Notes under the pieces: generated by a model | What the model saw: only the letters and a program-made list of their open reading frames with translations | What the model was told of the DNA's origin: nothing | Database searches by the model: none | Shown here: in pieces, positions 26,101-41,100 of the stretch | Numbering within the stretch: the first letter of the stretch is position 1 | How the letters are laid out: every line of letters starts with the position of its first letter | Position numbers and translations under genes: made by a program | Assembly (NCBI RefSeq): GCF_014839805.1 | Contig: NC_051142.1 | Location: 18,136,589-18,200,588 of the forward strand | Reading direction: 5' to 3' | DNA: 64,000 nt | Source of the DNA: Manduca sexta | Lineage: Eukaryota > Arthropoda > Insecta > Lepidoptera > Sphingidae

Positions 26101-29100
26101 AACTTAAAATTATGATGTAAGTACCTCTTAACAACCGTGGCTTTTTTCATAATTCTTAACATTACATTAATTTTTATTTTAATGTCGCTACTGCTTGTAC
26201 GATTAGATGCAGTGGAATTTGCCATGCCAGGGTGCACTGGGCTAATATCGGGTGACAGGTGACAATATTTCTTAATACACAACATACTCCAAAGTGCAAT
26301 TTTTTAACTGACTATAATCGTTTGTCAATATATTAGTTTTAGTTACAGTTTAGTAGTCATCTTGAAACAACGATATTACCCGTAATCCGGCATTACCCAG
26401 TGATCCGGTATTACCCCAACGTACGAAATAAATTTAAAACAAAACTCACCCTGCAGAACAGTCTTGCCCCATCCAGAGACAATGCATTCGCCAGCGCCGT
26501 TATAGAACGCGTCCAAGGTATCAGACTGGCTCGGCAGGCAGATCGGCTGGATGTTGTTGGCAAATCTGAGGTTCTCTGCTAGGACGAGGATGGCCACGTC
26601 GTATTTCAGGCTGCCTCTCTGGTACTCAGGGTGGCGGATGATGGTCTTGACCTGGACGATTTGGAATGGAAGGGGCTCGTCGTCGATTCCAAGTTTCCAT
26701 TCGCCTCCTTTGATGAGGACGTTCTTGGCGTCAAGCCTGTCAAACAGAGGATTATTGGTCTTAGAAAATTGCGAAGGTGTTTGGATTTTAAAACACACGT
26801 AGCTCCTACTATGTCACACCATGGGACGGAACATACGTGGCGAAAATGTGTGGTCTGGTTGCAACTATACAACCCTTGCTCGTGGTAGCATATAATTTAT
26901 ATCCGCCTGGATAGCGACCACCGTACACAAGGTTTTAAAACTCCATACTTGTCCACGTAAGTGTATCTTGTTCCGCGATCTGTTTGTGTATCCGGTTCCA
27001 ACAGGCCGGCATAATTGTGTCGATTGTCAATGTCAATTGTCGTTATGTATAATATTAGGAAAAGATGTAAGTAGGTTTACTTATTCATATTGCCATACTT
27101 ATAAACGCAAAAGTAACTCTGTCTATTTGTTATGCTTTCATGGTTGGACAATCGAACTGATTTCGATGTTTGGTTTGGAGATGGTTTGAGAGCCTGGGAG
27201 GGACATAGTCCAATTTTCATCCCAGGTAGGCATGTAGCGCAAATTTTATCCCCGAATAACTTTTACGAGGACAAAGCCGCATACAAAAGCTAGTAATTCC
27301 ATAAATATGCGAATTCAAAAATAAACTTTATAAACTATATAGTTGACATTTAGATACAATATGCTCTCTTTCTTTTTTATTTTTCAAATAAATTACTATT
27401 TAATTCCTCCATGCACACTAAAAGACATTAGATTCTGCCGAAGTGACATTTGATATTATTGTAATTATGTTGTTTTTGCATTATAACTACGTCGATAGTT
27501 AAATAAAAGAAAACTATTTCACCATTTTGATCCGGTTCTTAGATATTATTTGCATTAAACACGTTCCATTAAAATTTATTTACAATAATGACCACATAGT
27601 CATGAATATTTAAAATATGTTTATATATATATATATATATATAAATTAATCCCTATTTCCCTTGGTCATGCCATCACGCGTGAACGGCTGGGCCAATTTC
27701 ACAAATTTTTTTTGTTGTGTTTGTTATTGTCAGGAGAAGGTTCTTATGGAAGAAAAAATTTAAATAATTGCGCGGAAAATTAGAAAATTTAAGAAAACTT
27801 AACGAAAATATAAATTTTATATACTTAACTGTCAATTGTTTGAAATAACTGTGAGCGATTGACAGAATGCGCGCTGCAAATTCATAGTTAAGACGGGACA
27901 ACGTAGGTCGGGTCAGCTAGTTTAAAATAATGACGATGCAACTCATCGTTTTCAATAATCGACTCCAACCTCTTTTTTCGATCTATCGCAGAAATTGACC
28001 AATCAGAACAACGTATTTATCATGACGTATGATGATTGGTTTATTCTCGGCTTTAGATCAAAGATTAACATTGGGATCGCTATCAAATGGCCGTTAGTTA
28101 ATCTAACTTATTATTTCTATTCATTTCATAGATATTTAGAAAATAGAAATTGTACTTAAACCAAATCACGAGAGGAGTAAACTGCTTATTTGATTGTAAG
28201 CGCAACAACAGCTATCAGTTTACTTTATTGTAATACAGATATTACACAGCGCATAGCACTCTTAATAGCATCATGCAGTCTTGTTTTAATGCGATTGTTG
28301 TACTGAACTTTTCATTCTAAATCTTACTTCGTACTTCGAAATGAAATCCGACAGCTTCACAATTTTGTAAGCAATACCATGGTATCAAGAGTATCATCGA
28401 GGTACGTATTTACACAATATTATATTGCACTGTATCACTAAACATTGTAATCCATATCGATACTAATATTATAAATGTGATAATTACTCTTTCAGTCCGT
28501 TTGGGTTTCACGGTTAAACTGGACCAATATCGATAAAATTTAGTATAAACTTAGTTTGAGATCCAGGGATGGATATAGGCGACTTTTTATTCCGGAGAAA
28601 TATATAGCGGGACTTTGAACAACAACTTGACGAAGCGGAGTCACGTGCAAAAGTTAGTAAATAAAAATTACCCATCAACGCAGGAAGCGGAAGTGATGAC
28701 CACCTCAGGCCTGGTGATGACACCGCCGCACAGCAGGCTCCTGTTCGTCTGCAGTAGCACCATCGCTTGCCAGGGGATCTCAGCGAAGTCCACCTCGAGC
28801 TCGTTGCGGTTTCCGTATGGTTTTTGGGGCTGAAAGAAAATATTAATTACGTATTGTCGTGAAAACGCGAAGGTTGAGTGGGTGAACATTTTTTTAATGA
28901 ATTATGTCTAATGGTAGCAACACCACTCAATAGCACTGAAATGCCGGCATTATCATGAGAATATATAAAGAACGAGTCTCGTAACGTGATGAACGTGGAT
29001 GACACGTTGGTCACGGCGACGTCTAAGATTTTCCAGGGCGCCGCGATCCTGGCGGCGGTGGGCACCGGTCATATAGTGAGCCGCATTAGGCGTTTAGGTC

Positions 29101-32100
29101 TGAAGGTGGCCTTTGAGAAGACCGAGGCCATCTGCTTTCACGGGCCTCGGCAGGGGCCACCGGCTGGTGCCCACATCGTAGTGGAGGGGGTGCGGATTCC
29201 CATCGGCAACACCATGAAGTATTTAGGATTGATATTAGATAGCCGATGGGAGTTCAGCGCCCATTTTCAAAAGTTAAGGACAAAGTGGACAGTGACAATG
29301 ACAGTGCGGCGGGCGCTCTTTCCAGGCTATAAAATAAACTAGAAAGTACCATAATAGGGTGCGAGCCTATTGCCATTTAACTACTGATCTGGGCATCGAA
29401 CATGAGACCTCAAACAGCTGGCTGTTTTTTACACACCTAATGTTTAATATTTGGTTCGGCCTTTTATAGGGTAATAACCTATCAGCCTCATCTGTAAAGA
29501 TGAATGTGTTTGCATAATTTTCATTAATTAATGATTAATTTATGGCTAACGAGGTAGTAATTAAGTCTTTCCAAACATTTATATTTGTAATCTTCTATCT
29601 ACAAGGTATACATCTAATTAACTCAGTATGTAAACATTTTCATTTTTGGGACATGCTGTATAATGGTCATTATCATTGTTAATTACAATAGAGGCTATTT
29701 AAGCGGTTAAGAAGCAAAAAGAATGCGGAGGAATCATGATGATAAAATTACCACCGTCTGTAAACACTAACACGACCAGCAGAATGAGCTGACAGGCCTC
29801 TGGTTAGCCAGAATAAAGGTTTATATTGGGCTTCTTGTACAATCATAGGAAGAGGAAATAGACGCCAACTACTAGATAGCAGAAATAATGGAATACTTGG
29901 ACAGTGTTTGGATAAAGTTACTCACTTTCAACAATCCACATTGGCCAGAACCAGAGTAACGTTGGAGGAACACTCTGTATGTGGACTCGCTGTATTCATT
30001 CTCCACTCCGAATCCGCCCTGGTTGATGGTGTAGATTCCTCCTCCGACCTCCTTTTGGCCAACACCTTGGACCAAACGTTGTCCAGTTTGGTACCTCACG
30101 CCGGTTCCAAATCCTGCGAGATGGGAATTATTAGATAAACGTTTTGGGATTTTTCGTGGAAAATTGATTTTTGCTTTTCTACAGGATTGTTACCTAAGTA
30201 TATTATCAGTGATTTTTAACTTTAAGAATTTTTATAATAAATCATCATTGTTTTAATACTGAATTATTTATACAAAAATTGCGCCAGATTTTTTTGATAG
30301 TAAAAGTTACAAATGATTTAGTATTATCTGTTCCAGGCAGTTATATTTTACTATAGAAAACGACAATGGTACTTATCAAAAATAAAACATGTAGGGATCT
30401 TTTTAAAATGATTTTTGTCTTTGAAATTTTGTAACTTTATACTCACTAGAATCGATTTTTAAGAATTGTCAGATAAGTTTCATCAGATAATCTTTGTTAT
30501 TATGATTTAATATTATTTTCTCTGTAGAAAGACACTGTCAAATAGTCAAATTCATTTTCAAATCCAATAAAATTTATCTGCCGGTTAAAAATCACCTAGA
30601 TTATAATTGAATTTCGAGAAAGAGTAATATTGCTTTTAAAATAATTTTTGGTTTAGAGTTGTAACAATTAGTTGCAGGAATCATCTTGCACCGATATTTC
30701 GTAAACTATTTTATGTGATGTTACAACAACTAAGAAGTTATGAAGCATAAAAAGGATTTCTTGCAACTAATCGTTAGTCAATGTCCATAGTTAATGTAAT
30801 AACAATTACAATTTATGGCAGTAAATATGTACAATATATAGTATATACAATGTAAAGTATTCTCCAATCTTCTGTGCCGCGTCAGAAATCGATTGACTTG
30901 CTACAATATGATAGCGTGTCAAAGTGGGGTAATTTCAAGGCGGCCAAAATGATTGAAGATATAGACAGTGTCATGAAATGCACGTGTGGTGCGTACCGTG
31001 GTCTGTGGTTCAGTGCTGATGTTCTGCATCTGTTCGGGGTCTGACTTACGTGTAGTGAGTGTTGTGGTCGCTGGGTGGTGGATTCGTCGGTGTGTGCGTC
31101 GAATTCAGCTGCTTGTACATACCTTGGTTGAGTCCAAATCCTTGGCCCTGGGATGCCCCGAATCCTCCGCCCTGTCTTACGCCAGCACCCCCTTGGTTAG
31201 CGCCTAAGCTGCCACCCTGGTTGAATCCTTGGCTTCCTTGGCCTCGGAACCCTACAGCCCCCGCTCCTTGAGCTCCGAAGGCTCCAGCCCCCGCTGCTTG
31301 CCCTCCGAACCCTCCGGCACCTATTCCTTGACCCCCAAACCCTCCTGCTCCAGCGCTCTGGCCAGCAAACCCTCCAGCTCCTGCGCCTTGGCCTGTGAAA
31401 CCTCCAGCACCCGCTCTTTGCCCACTAATTCCCCCAGCTCCCAGCCCTTGGCTAGAGAACCCACCAGCACTTGCACCACGGCCTGCGAACCCTCCCGCTC
31501 CTGCTCCTTGGCCTGCAAATCCTCCCGCACTCGCCCCTCGACCTGTGAACCCTCCAGCTCCCGCTCCTTGATTTGCGAACCCTCCAGCTCCCGCCCCTTG
31601 GCCAGCAAAACCTCCTGCTCCGGATCCTTGGCCTGCAAAACCTCCGGCTCCCGCCCCTCGCCCGGTAAATCCACCGGCTCCCGCTCCTTGGCCAGCGAAA
31701 CCTCCGGCACCCGCCCCTTGGCTAGCAAAACCTCCGGCACCGGCTCCTTGGCTAGCAAATCCTCCCGCACCCGCTCCTTGTCCTCTGAAGCCTCCGGCTC
31801 CGGCTCCGGCTCCTTGGCCACCAAATCCTCCGGCTCTGGCACCTTGCCCACCAAATCCTCCGGCTCCGGCAACTTGACCACCAAAGCCCACTTGACGAGC
31901 ACCAAGGCCGCCTTGGGCACCGAATCCCCCTGCTTGGCTGCCTAAACTTCCTTGACCGATACCAGATCCAGCGCCTCGGGCCCCAAATCCTTGGCTGTTG
32001 GCAACATTGGAGCCTTGAGTACCAAAGCCTTGTCTTCCGCCGAGTCCGCCAACTTGGGCAACTCCTAATGCGTTGCCTTGACTAGCACCGAATCCTGCGC

Positions 32101-35100
32101 CTTGTCTTACGCCGAAACCACTCCCCTGGGTAGCCCCCAGGCCACTACCTTGACTAATGCCAAGACCGGAGCCTTGTCTCACTCCGGCTCCCCCCTGAGC
32201 CACTCCGAGACCACTGCCCTGATTAATCCCTACGCCGCCTCCCTGTCTTACCCCAAGCCCTCCTTGGCTGCCAGCGACGCCCGCACCTTGTCTTACTCCA
32301 CCTATACCACCTTGATTGAGCCCTAAGCCACCGCCTTGATTTGTACCGAAGCCTCCAGCCTGAGTGGCTCCAAAACCACCTCCCTGCCGAACTCCGAGGC
32401 CGCTTCCAGCACCTTGTCTTCCGCCCAGTCCACTTCCTTGCCTCACTCCAACACCACCGCCCTGGTTGAGACCGAATCCAGTGCCCTGGCGAACTCCGAG
32501 ACCACTACCTTGTGAGATGCCGATACCGCCTTCCTGTCTGACGCCGTAACCAGTGCCCGTCTGAACTCCAACGCCCTTGCTGGTCTGGACTCCCTGAAGA
32601 GTGGATTGGTCGAAACCCTGGTCTTGTCCAAAGCCTCCGAAACCTTGATTTACTCTAGTACCATCGATGGTCACCTGTTAAGATAAATTCTAGTTAACGG
32701 TTGTATTGTTGGTTAATGGCGTTAGTTTCTTTTATAATTTTAGAGTGGCGGATATACAACATATGCGGCGTCAACCCTGCATTATACTAAGATAGGTGTA
32801 GGTGACACAAAGAAACTAACAATTTAATAATAATAAAATTAGATGAAAAGAGTATATGATTACAACTTTGCCCGGGGTCTGACGCAGGTTTAACCGTTTA
32901 AGGTTAAAATAAAATTTGCCCGAAGTTTTCTCGCCGTCTATTTCATTACTTTACCCTTAATAAATACCTGCATCACATCAGGAGGTACAATATAGTCCGA
33001 GTAATAAAATTGTCAAAGGAAGATGATTCGCCCACACATGAGGAATTGTGGAAGGCATTTTATAGCAATAAACAATCCCCGTTCCTTTTTGATCATAATT
33101 CATTTTCTTTTATACACAACGGCGCATAAAACTTCTGGATTTGTGGGATTATTAGGACGGTCGGGTTCACCCAACACCACGCGAGCCACGTGCTCGTGCT
33201 ATAAACATATTGTGTTAAATATGTCTAAGGTATCAGAAAAATCTTACCTGTCCGACTCCCGTCCTAATGCCTTTTCCGACACCTTGGTTGAATCCAAAAC
33301 CAACACCCTGTTTGACGCCTTGTCCGAGATTTCCTATTTTAAAAACAAATTATATTCTGATTTAGGTTTTATTCTGACTAGGGTTTATTTACACAGACCG
33401 CTTTATATGTACACTGTAATATTTAAAGCACCTTTCATCTTAGTTGACATAGATGGACAGGTTAGCTAGGCTAGGGTCTCTATCGTGCTCACCGCTGTGC
33501 TACGCGATCTTCCGGTTATATTAATAAGATTATACTTAGTCTGGCCATAAATACTGTTACACTTAATTATAAAAAAATATTACATTTGAATTTCGAATCT
33601 GTCATTTTTATACGATTGTTCATTGTGTTTTCTCATTTTGGCGCCAATACATTGTAAAATATTTTGCGATATTAAAATGGTGTGGGGTGATAAAGAGAAC
33701 CGAATCGCTGTGATAGCATTACACAAAGTAGGTATGGAGCCAAATGCAATTTTTAAAACTCTCCATACACTTGGTATTAGTAAAATGTTTGTGTACCGGG
33801 CTATTAATAGGTACAATGAGACCTCCTCTGTTTGTGACAGAAAAGATCTGGCCGTCCACGTAGTGTTCGTACGAAAAAGGTGGTCAAAGCAGTAAGGGAA
33901 AGAATTCGAAGAAATCCTGTCCGAAAGCAAAAGATTTTATCTCGGGAAATGAAGATAGCACCTAGAACCATGTCGCGTATTTTAAAAGATGACTTAGGAC
34001 TTGCAGCCTATAAGAGACGCACTGGCCATTTCTTAACTGATAATTTAAAGAAGAATAGGGTGGTAAAATCGAAACAACTACTGAAGCGGTACGCAAAGGG
34101 AGGTCACAGAAAAATTTTGTTTACGGATGAGAAAATTTTTACAATTGAGCAACATTTTAACAAACAAAATGACCGTATTTATGCTCAAAGCTCTAAGGAA
34201 GCTTCCCAATTAGTCGACAGAGTGCAACGTGGACATTATCCGACTTCAGTGATGGTTTGGTGGGGTGTTAGCTATGAAGGAGTGACTGAGCCATATTTTT
34301 GTGAAAAAGGTATCAAAACATCGGCACAAGTGTATCAAGATACCATTCTTGAGAAGGTAGTTAAGCCCCTTAACATCACCATGTTCAATAACCAAGTATG
34401 GTCCTTCCAGCAAGACTCGGCGCCGGGTCATAAAGCTCGGTCCACGCAGTCTTGGTTGGAATCGAACGTTTCGGACTTCATCAGAGCTGAAGACTGGCCG
34501 TCGTCTAGTCCCGATCTTAATCCGCTGGATTATGATTTGTGGTCAGTTTTAGAGAGTACAGCTTGCTCTAAACGCCATGATAATTTGGAGTCCCTAAAAC
34601 AATCTATACGATTGGCAGTGAAGAATTTTCCCATGGAAAGAGTGCGTGCTTCTATTGATAACTGGCCTCATCGTTTAAAGGACTGTATTGCAGCCAATGG
34701 AGACCACTTCGAATAAGCTTTTTATATTTTTAATTGTTTTATATTTATGTATTAAACTGACACACTGTAAAAGTAATAAATGTTATTTGCAGTTAACAAT
34801 TTTCTTTTTTCTTTATTACAATATTTATGGCAAGACTAGGTATTTTATTATCTTTTTCTTTTTATTTGCTACTTTGATTACCTTGTGCTTTCTTTTATTA
34901 TTTTTATTCCTCATTTAAAATATCCATAGTTTTACAATGAAATTCAGTATTACAATTATTATTTTTATGAATTATTTTGAAAATATGATCGATATTTCCA
35001 AAACACCCGTAATTTTTGATGATTTTTCAAAATAATTCTTTGGAGTAAATGAAATTTTTTTTTTTTTTTTTAAGGGGTTAAACACCGGAGTTCCGCCCTG

Positions 35101-38100
35101 ATTCTAATAAGATATCACGTTATTCCTGAGTTTATTATAGTCTACTTCCTACCTTAAAGACCTTTATCCGTGAATGGTGTTTTCGCGTGCGTAGCCACAA
35201 GCAACAGCTTTTATTATATGCAACGTTTGTTAGTAAGATTATAGAGTTAATTTTCAAAAATTTATTTTTTGTTGAACATTAAACTATCCATGTTAAAAAC
35301 AGATTGTATAAAATCCTAGCTCCATCAAAAGTAGTTCGTTTTAGGTTTCTTTCGTTATTAAAATCAGTATTTAGCCAACAACCTTGGCGGCCATGCATTT
35401 GTATAACATATTCAACATGCCGTCATATATTTTATTTCGATTCCAATCAATCATCGAAGACTAATCGTGATATATTATTATAACTCTACCATAAAATACG
35501 TTATTGCCAAATCAGTTCCATAGATACATATTAACGATCAATTTGAAATTGAAATTTTTTTCGCAATTTTTTATTTATGTATTTCAAATATTCGGGGACG
35601 GACGATCAACATTTTAATTATATTATTTTTATGAGAACAATGACCTAAAAATTGATATCCTTGCTTGAGGAAAATATAATCATTTTCATAGTTTAAGATT
35701 ATTTAATGTTGCTGTCAATATGTTGTCGACAAACATTATACTAGTACGAAACGAACAGTTGCTTCAACATCCACAATTTAGTGATTAAACTATCCCATGA
35801 TTCGGCCTGACCTCTTTAATCAACCACACAAAATTCAAGCACTTTCAAAATTCTTATTCTCATAGTTCCCTTATATTTCCTACTTTCAGGCATACAAAAG
35901 TTAGCCGTGCGTCCTCTGGGACCAAACTCGACAAGTTTGTTGCTGCAGATCGTTGCGCTTTAACCCGATTCTTTTTTGAAATGACTTTTTAGATAGAATG
36001 GTGGATTAAAATATTTTCGTCAATGTATAAACGAATTGCATCGCTAATTGCTTGTCTCAACATTACGTATTAGAACGCACTCATCATGGTTCTCTTTAGT
36101 TAAATTATTCGGATTTTGTTAATGTAGTTGAAACTATTGCTCTTATAACTGTTATTTGAAGTTTAAATATTATATAATCTTTTCCTCACCTACACCGACT
36201 GCACCAATTCCTTGTTGGCCAATTAATCCAATACCTTGTTGGCCATATTGTCCTGGTCCGACAGGTGTTGGTGATACGGTAGTTCCTGGGAATACTGGGG
36301 TGTTGCCATAGCCTGGTGGTGGTACCTCTGTGCCCCTGTTTAACATATATCGGTAATGTAGTTACTATTGGAACGTAGATTCACCGTGCAGAAAATAATT
36401 ATGATTTTGTTGTTGTATTCGGAAGATAACATGGAAAACATAAGCATAAACTTACCTAAAGACTGGTAAGAGAGTAGTTCCAGCGTTAGGTGGCCTGGCA
36501 GTCACTTGGGGCCTTGGGTTGTTACTCGGGCTCTGTCTGCTATCCGGAACGTATTTACCGTCGTTTCCACCGAACACTCCGGGCACCCATCTTCCGAGTT
36601 GGTTAGTTGGCCAGGGGTCCGTGTAAAACGGATCACGGCAACACTTGCCAATGCGGCCGCTTTCAATGTCTTTGCAATCCTGATGATGAAGAGCATATTG
36701 GTGAAATTATTGATGCATATGAATATTATATTTCAAAAATTTAAGATTCATAACAACTGAATGAGACTGGCAAGTAGGTTACCATAAACATTAAACTACC
36801 AATAGTATCAACACTACCCAGAAATGGAGAGGTCTACATTGCATTGGTATTGAAGACCAACTATTCTCGACTCACTAGCTACAATCTCCTTAAAATGCTA
36901 GTGTAGGATTGTTTTCAGTGTTGCGAATACGCGCAATGTTGCAGTTGGAGATGTGACGACCGTAAGTTATTTAATATTAAGAACACGTGTAATAAAACGT
37001 ATGAACTAAAATTGATACTCACCGTCAACGGAACTCTGTAGTTCTCCTGTTCCCTAGTCAAGAAGACAGATGTGTTTGAGATGATGCCATCAGCAGTACA
37101 GAACTCAATCGGGGTACATTTCAGAGCGGCGGCACATCCGGCAGGAATTTCACCTGTTTAAAACATACATTCTAGAAGTTTCCACTTTGATTCCGAAAAA
37201 GAAGAAGGTTCTTGATAAAGTGATAAAAGAGACTGTTGAACCACACAGATGTTACGTTTCTTTTACTCAGTATTTAAAGCTATGACATCCTTTAAAGGAA
37301 AACATGGCAGTGCCCGTTATCTGCCGCTGGAAGCAGAAATAAACTAAGCGTTGGTACTTATCCAGACGGACTCTTTCGTACGGGAGATCTACCACATGAT
37401 AGCGCCAGCGTTTTGACAACATTCTACATTAAGGGTTTCTTATTACAATAGAATAACGAAAGAAAGAATGTAGGTAAAAACCGAATATAGGTAAATATTA
37501 TTAAATTGTGGTACTTACTTGGAGAAGGTCCGGGAATGAAGGGCCTGGGTGTCCCCGGACGGTTCTGTTCGAGGATAATGCCTCCCTCAGTGTAAGGTGG
37601 CACTATTACCTCTTTGGGATTGGAAGGAAGGGGAGACTCATCGATTGGAGGTAAATATCCTGGAGCGGAAGTAGACGGGACGGGAGGAAGGTACGTCGGT
37701 TTAGGCGTTGTGAATGGGCGAGGAGTGATTGGCCTGGGAGTGGTCACAAAAGACGTAGGGTAGACTGTTGAGGGAACGATGTTGCTTGGGCTGTTGGAGC
37801 TATCAACAGGGGGAAGGTAGGGGATGCCAGGCTTCAAGCCAGTTGCGCCAGGCCTAAACTCGCTGCCAGAAGCGAAAGCATCAGTGTCGATGAAGTTAGG
37901 CTGGCTGGAGCTGAAACTTCCTGGACTGGTAGGGGCCAATGTTGTGCCAACGCTGGATCCATAACCGTTATTGGAACTGGAACCAAAGCTCGAACTGCCG
38001 AAGCCTGAAGAGCTTCCGAAGCCTTGGCTACCAGAGAAAAGACCAGACCCTTGGTTCGAGCCGGAGAAGGTGGCGGAATCTATTCCGAGGCCGGATCCTG

Positions 38101-41100
38101 AGACGCCATTGGCGCCTGATAGGGAGGAGACTTCGATTCTGCAGCAGATTTCCGTTCGCAGGTTGCAGTATTGTTTCTGTAACAAATAGAATAGTTATTA
38201 TTATATGACATAACAAATACAACTGGTGTGTAAAGTCGCAGACGAAAATTATGTATCGATTTTATTATTATTATTATTATTAGTAATATTATTTATTATA
38301 CAGATACGTGTATTTTGATAATGACTTCTTAAAAGACAGCAGCAGCGAAGAGCGCACACTGCCCATCTTGCCTATACTAATAATTCCAACAACATCCAAT
38401 ACTGAGCAAGAACTTGTTGCCAAATATTTAGGAATTTTAACTTTTTTGTAGCAAAGGCAAACAGGCATGTAGGTCTGATGTTAAGGATGAACTCTTAAAC
38501 ACCCAGAATACCAGAAGTATCATGGAATCGACTAAAAAGGAAAGGCGTGGTTTGAATTTGGGGCAATTCTGCCACCACACCAATGGGGTGATATTTAATC
38601 ATCAAGGAGGTGGTTATAACTTGATTCTATAATCATTATTAATATTTACAGAGAAAGGAATATTCGACCCTCAAACGTACACAATAAATAATATATCATA
38701 ATGACAGGTACACGTTTTTACTTGTAAGCTATTTGTCATTCATGAAGTCAATGATGTTGTTTAAAATGTCAACATGTGTTTAGAAATGTCGAATCTTTGA
38801 AATAACCTCTGCCAATCTATTGATAGTAAAGTTTTGTCAAATTAACGAGTTTTGATACTCGCAGCGCTACAATAATCATCTAGGCGATACGCTTGACGAT
38901 GCGTAACCACAATCTTGATATTAGATCCCCAATTCTAGTCTATGTACCTAGATAATACTGGTATTCTTTATTTTTGCCGCCAAAAGTTTGTTAGCACTGT
39001 TATATGATTGACATTTTAGTATAACACATATATAAGAGATAACATTTTGTGTCTCTGCACTTTGATATTAGACATTTTGTATAATTTTGTTATGTTCGTC
39101 TCATCATTTACGTAGTGCGCTAATATGGTGGTAGGTTGCTGTCTTTAATAACTGCAATATATATTTCCAGCGCCAAGCAGCAGTGTGCATGCACTGTTGC
39201 GTTCGGGTTTAAAGAAAATTTTATCCAGCGTAATTATGGGACATTGTTAGAATATGTTTCAGGGTGACAAGCGCAGGAGAGTGCCACACAGTACTTTTCT
39301 GTTTTGATATATTTAAAAATGTTGCTTTTTTTTTAAACGGGCACAGCGAAGTACACACAGTGACAGTGAACACAATTATGCCGGCCTGTTGGAACCGGAT
39401 ATACACTGACTGATCCCGGAACGCGACACATTTAAGTGTGGGCTACTGTGGCGAGTTTTAACACCTTGTGTACTGTGGTCGCTACGGGCGGATATAAAAT
39501 ATATTCTACCATTAGTTTCTTGTCGTTCGTAGTTACTGTAATGTGTTGTTCATCGAAATTTAGATAATGTAATGAAATCAAAACGCGTAAATCAGATGTA
39601 TAACTAGCTTCGAATAAATATTATTCTAATATTATGTACTTTTGGTAGACAAGCAGCGGTTATGGATTTATAAGAAGTGACGGTATAAGCGGCTGTGGTA
39701 CTGAGTGTCTGAGGTCGCGGGTTCGACCCCGCCGCGCACGCAGTGACATTTTGAACTTACATGTACATTATGTAAAAATAGTTCGCCACACAAACTGCTA
39801 GCGAGTCCCGATAGCGGCTTATTGTTGAGGAATATTTATTTATTTTAAATTTCTTCAGCAGATTACACATTGAGATTGCGCAGGTATAACGAAGGTGATA
39901 TTATTTTTGTGCACAGCGCGTCAATATATTATATAACATTGTGAAAGAAAATATCCATTTTCTACCTTTCAACTGATTTTGGAAAAACAATCATTAGATT
40001 TCCCTGCGCATCATGCGGTGGAAGCTTTCCGTACTGCTAGAGTAAAAATTAGAATGAATATTAACAAAGTTTAACATTTTACAGATTTAAATAAATGATT
40101 TCATTAATAAAACTTTTTTATAGAGTGGCCTCTGTGACCACGAAGGCTGCAAAGTCATCGAAATTCGAAAATTATAGTATAAAAACCGCGTTAAAAACCG
40201 AAAATTAGTTTTATTTTAAAGTCTAATATTCGCGTAAACATAAGATTTTTTTTTTCCATTTCATAATGTCCTTTTAATGTAATTTTATCCAACCATACTT
40301 TTAAATATTTATAGTCATTCGTTCATCCACTTTTACTAGCGTGATATAAATAACTTTACTGGCATTTTCGCCAGTTCTAAACATTTTGACGAGTGCTAAG
40401 TATTGTTGTATTTAGCGTCGTGTTGCGCAAGACGATTTATTGTGAAGCTCTGGTGACCCTCGGGTCATTATTTACACGAAGTTGCGCACTCACTGTACCG
40501 TCGGAGAGACAAGGCTCTATTCTGGTTAGATATTACCGCTTAATTTCATGATAAGGTCAGAGGGGCCTATTCCGTCTATGGGGGCAATGTTGTTCAAACA
40601 AGACTAAGAACACTAAAAATACTAGCTCTCGTCTTGTAAAAAGTGACGTTTTTGTTGACGATATCTACCATGATTATTTTACGAACTTGCATTTAATTCA
40701 TCGAGAACTTGAGGTCAAGGAGCGCTATTCTATCTACAGGGGCAAATCCGCCTTTTGCATTTACGGGTGTTGATGTTGTAAGAACAGTTTTCGTAGGTGG
40801 GTCAGGTAAATAAGGGATTTGTCGGCGATTTTATCTATACAGCTATCGAAGTTGTACTTCGGTTAGAACGCCCGTAATTGAAAGACGGATTTGCCTTCGT
40901 AGATAGCGTCTCCTGACTTTAAGTTTTAGATTAATTTAGGCGCGAGTTCGAAACATTATCATGGTAAATATAGTCAACAAAAACTTCACTTTTAACAAGA
41001 CGTGAGCTAGTTCTGTTTGAAAAACGTTTACATTTTATAGCTAGCTTTCACCCACGGCTCCGGCCGGCTGAAAAGTTTTGCTGAGACAAGAGACCCGCTG

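Larger units (their letters stand above)
22700..26449. other. Intron 10 of scaf, right part: repeats only
   Basis: Holds a decayed Helitron (23755), a SINE scrap near 24166-24215, the repeat at 25336 and AT-rich filler. Short open frames here show no domain or codon pattern. Confidence 0.5.

Noticed and set aside
31229..31945. 238-codon plus-strand and 199-codon minus-strand open frames in other frames of scaf exon 7
   Set aside because: Shadows of the Gly-rich repeat; the frame joined by matching splice phases is the one used.
39690..39740. tRNA gene
   Set aside because: A- and B-box-like motifs are present but no acceptor or anticodon stem can be formed; a SINE head fits better.
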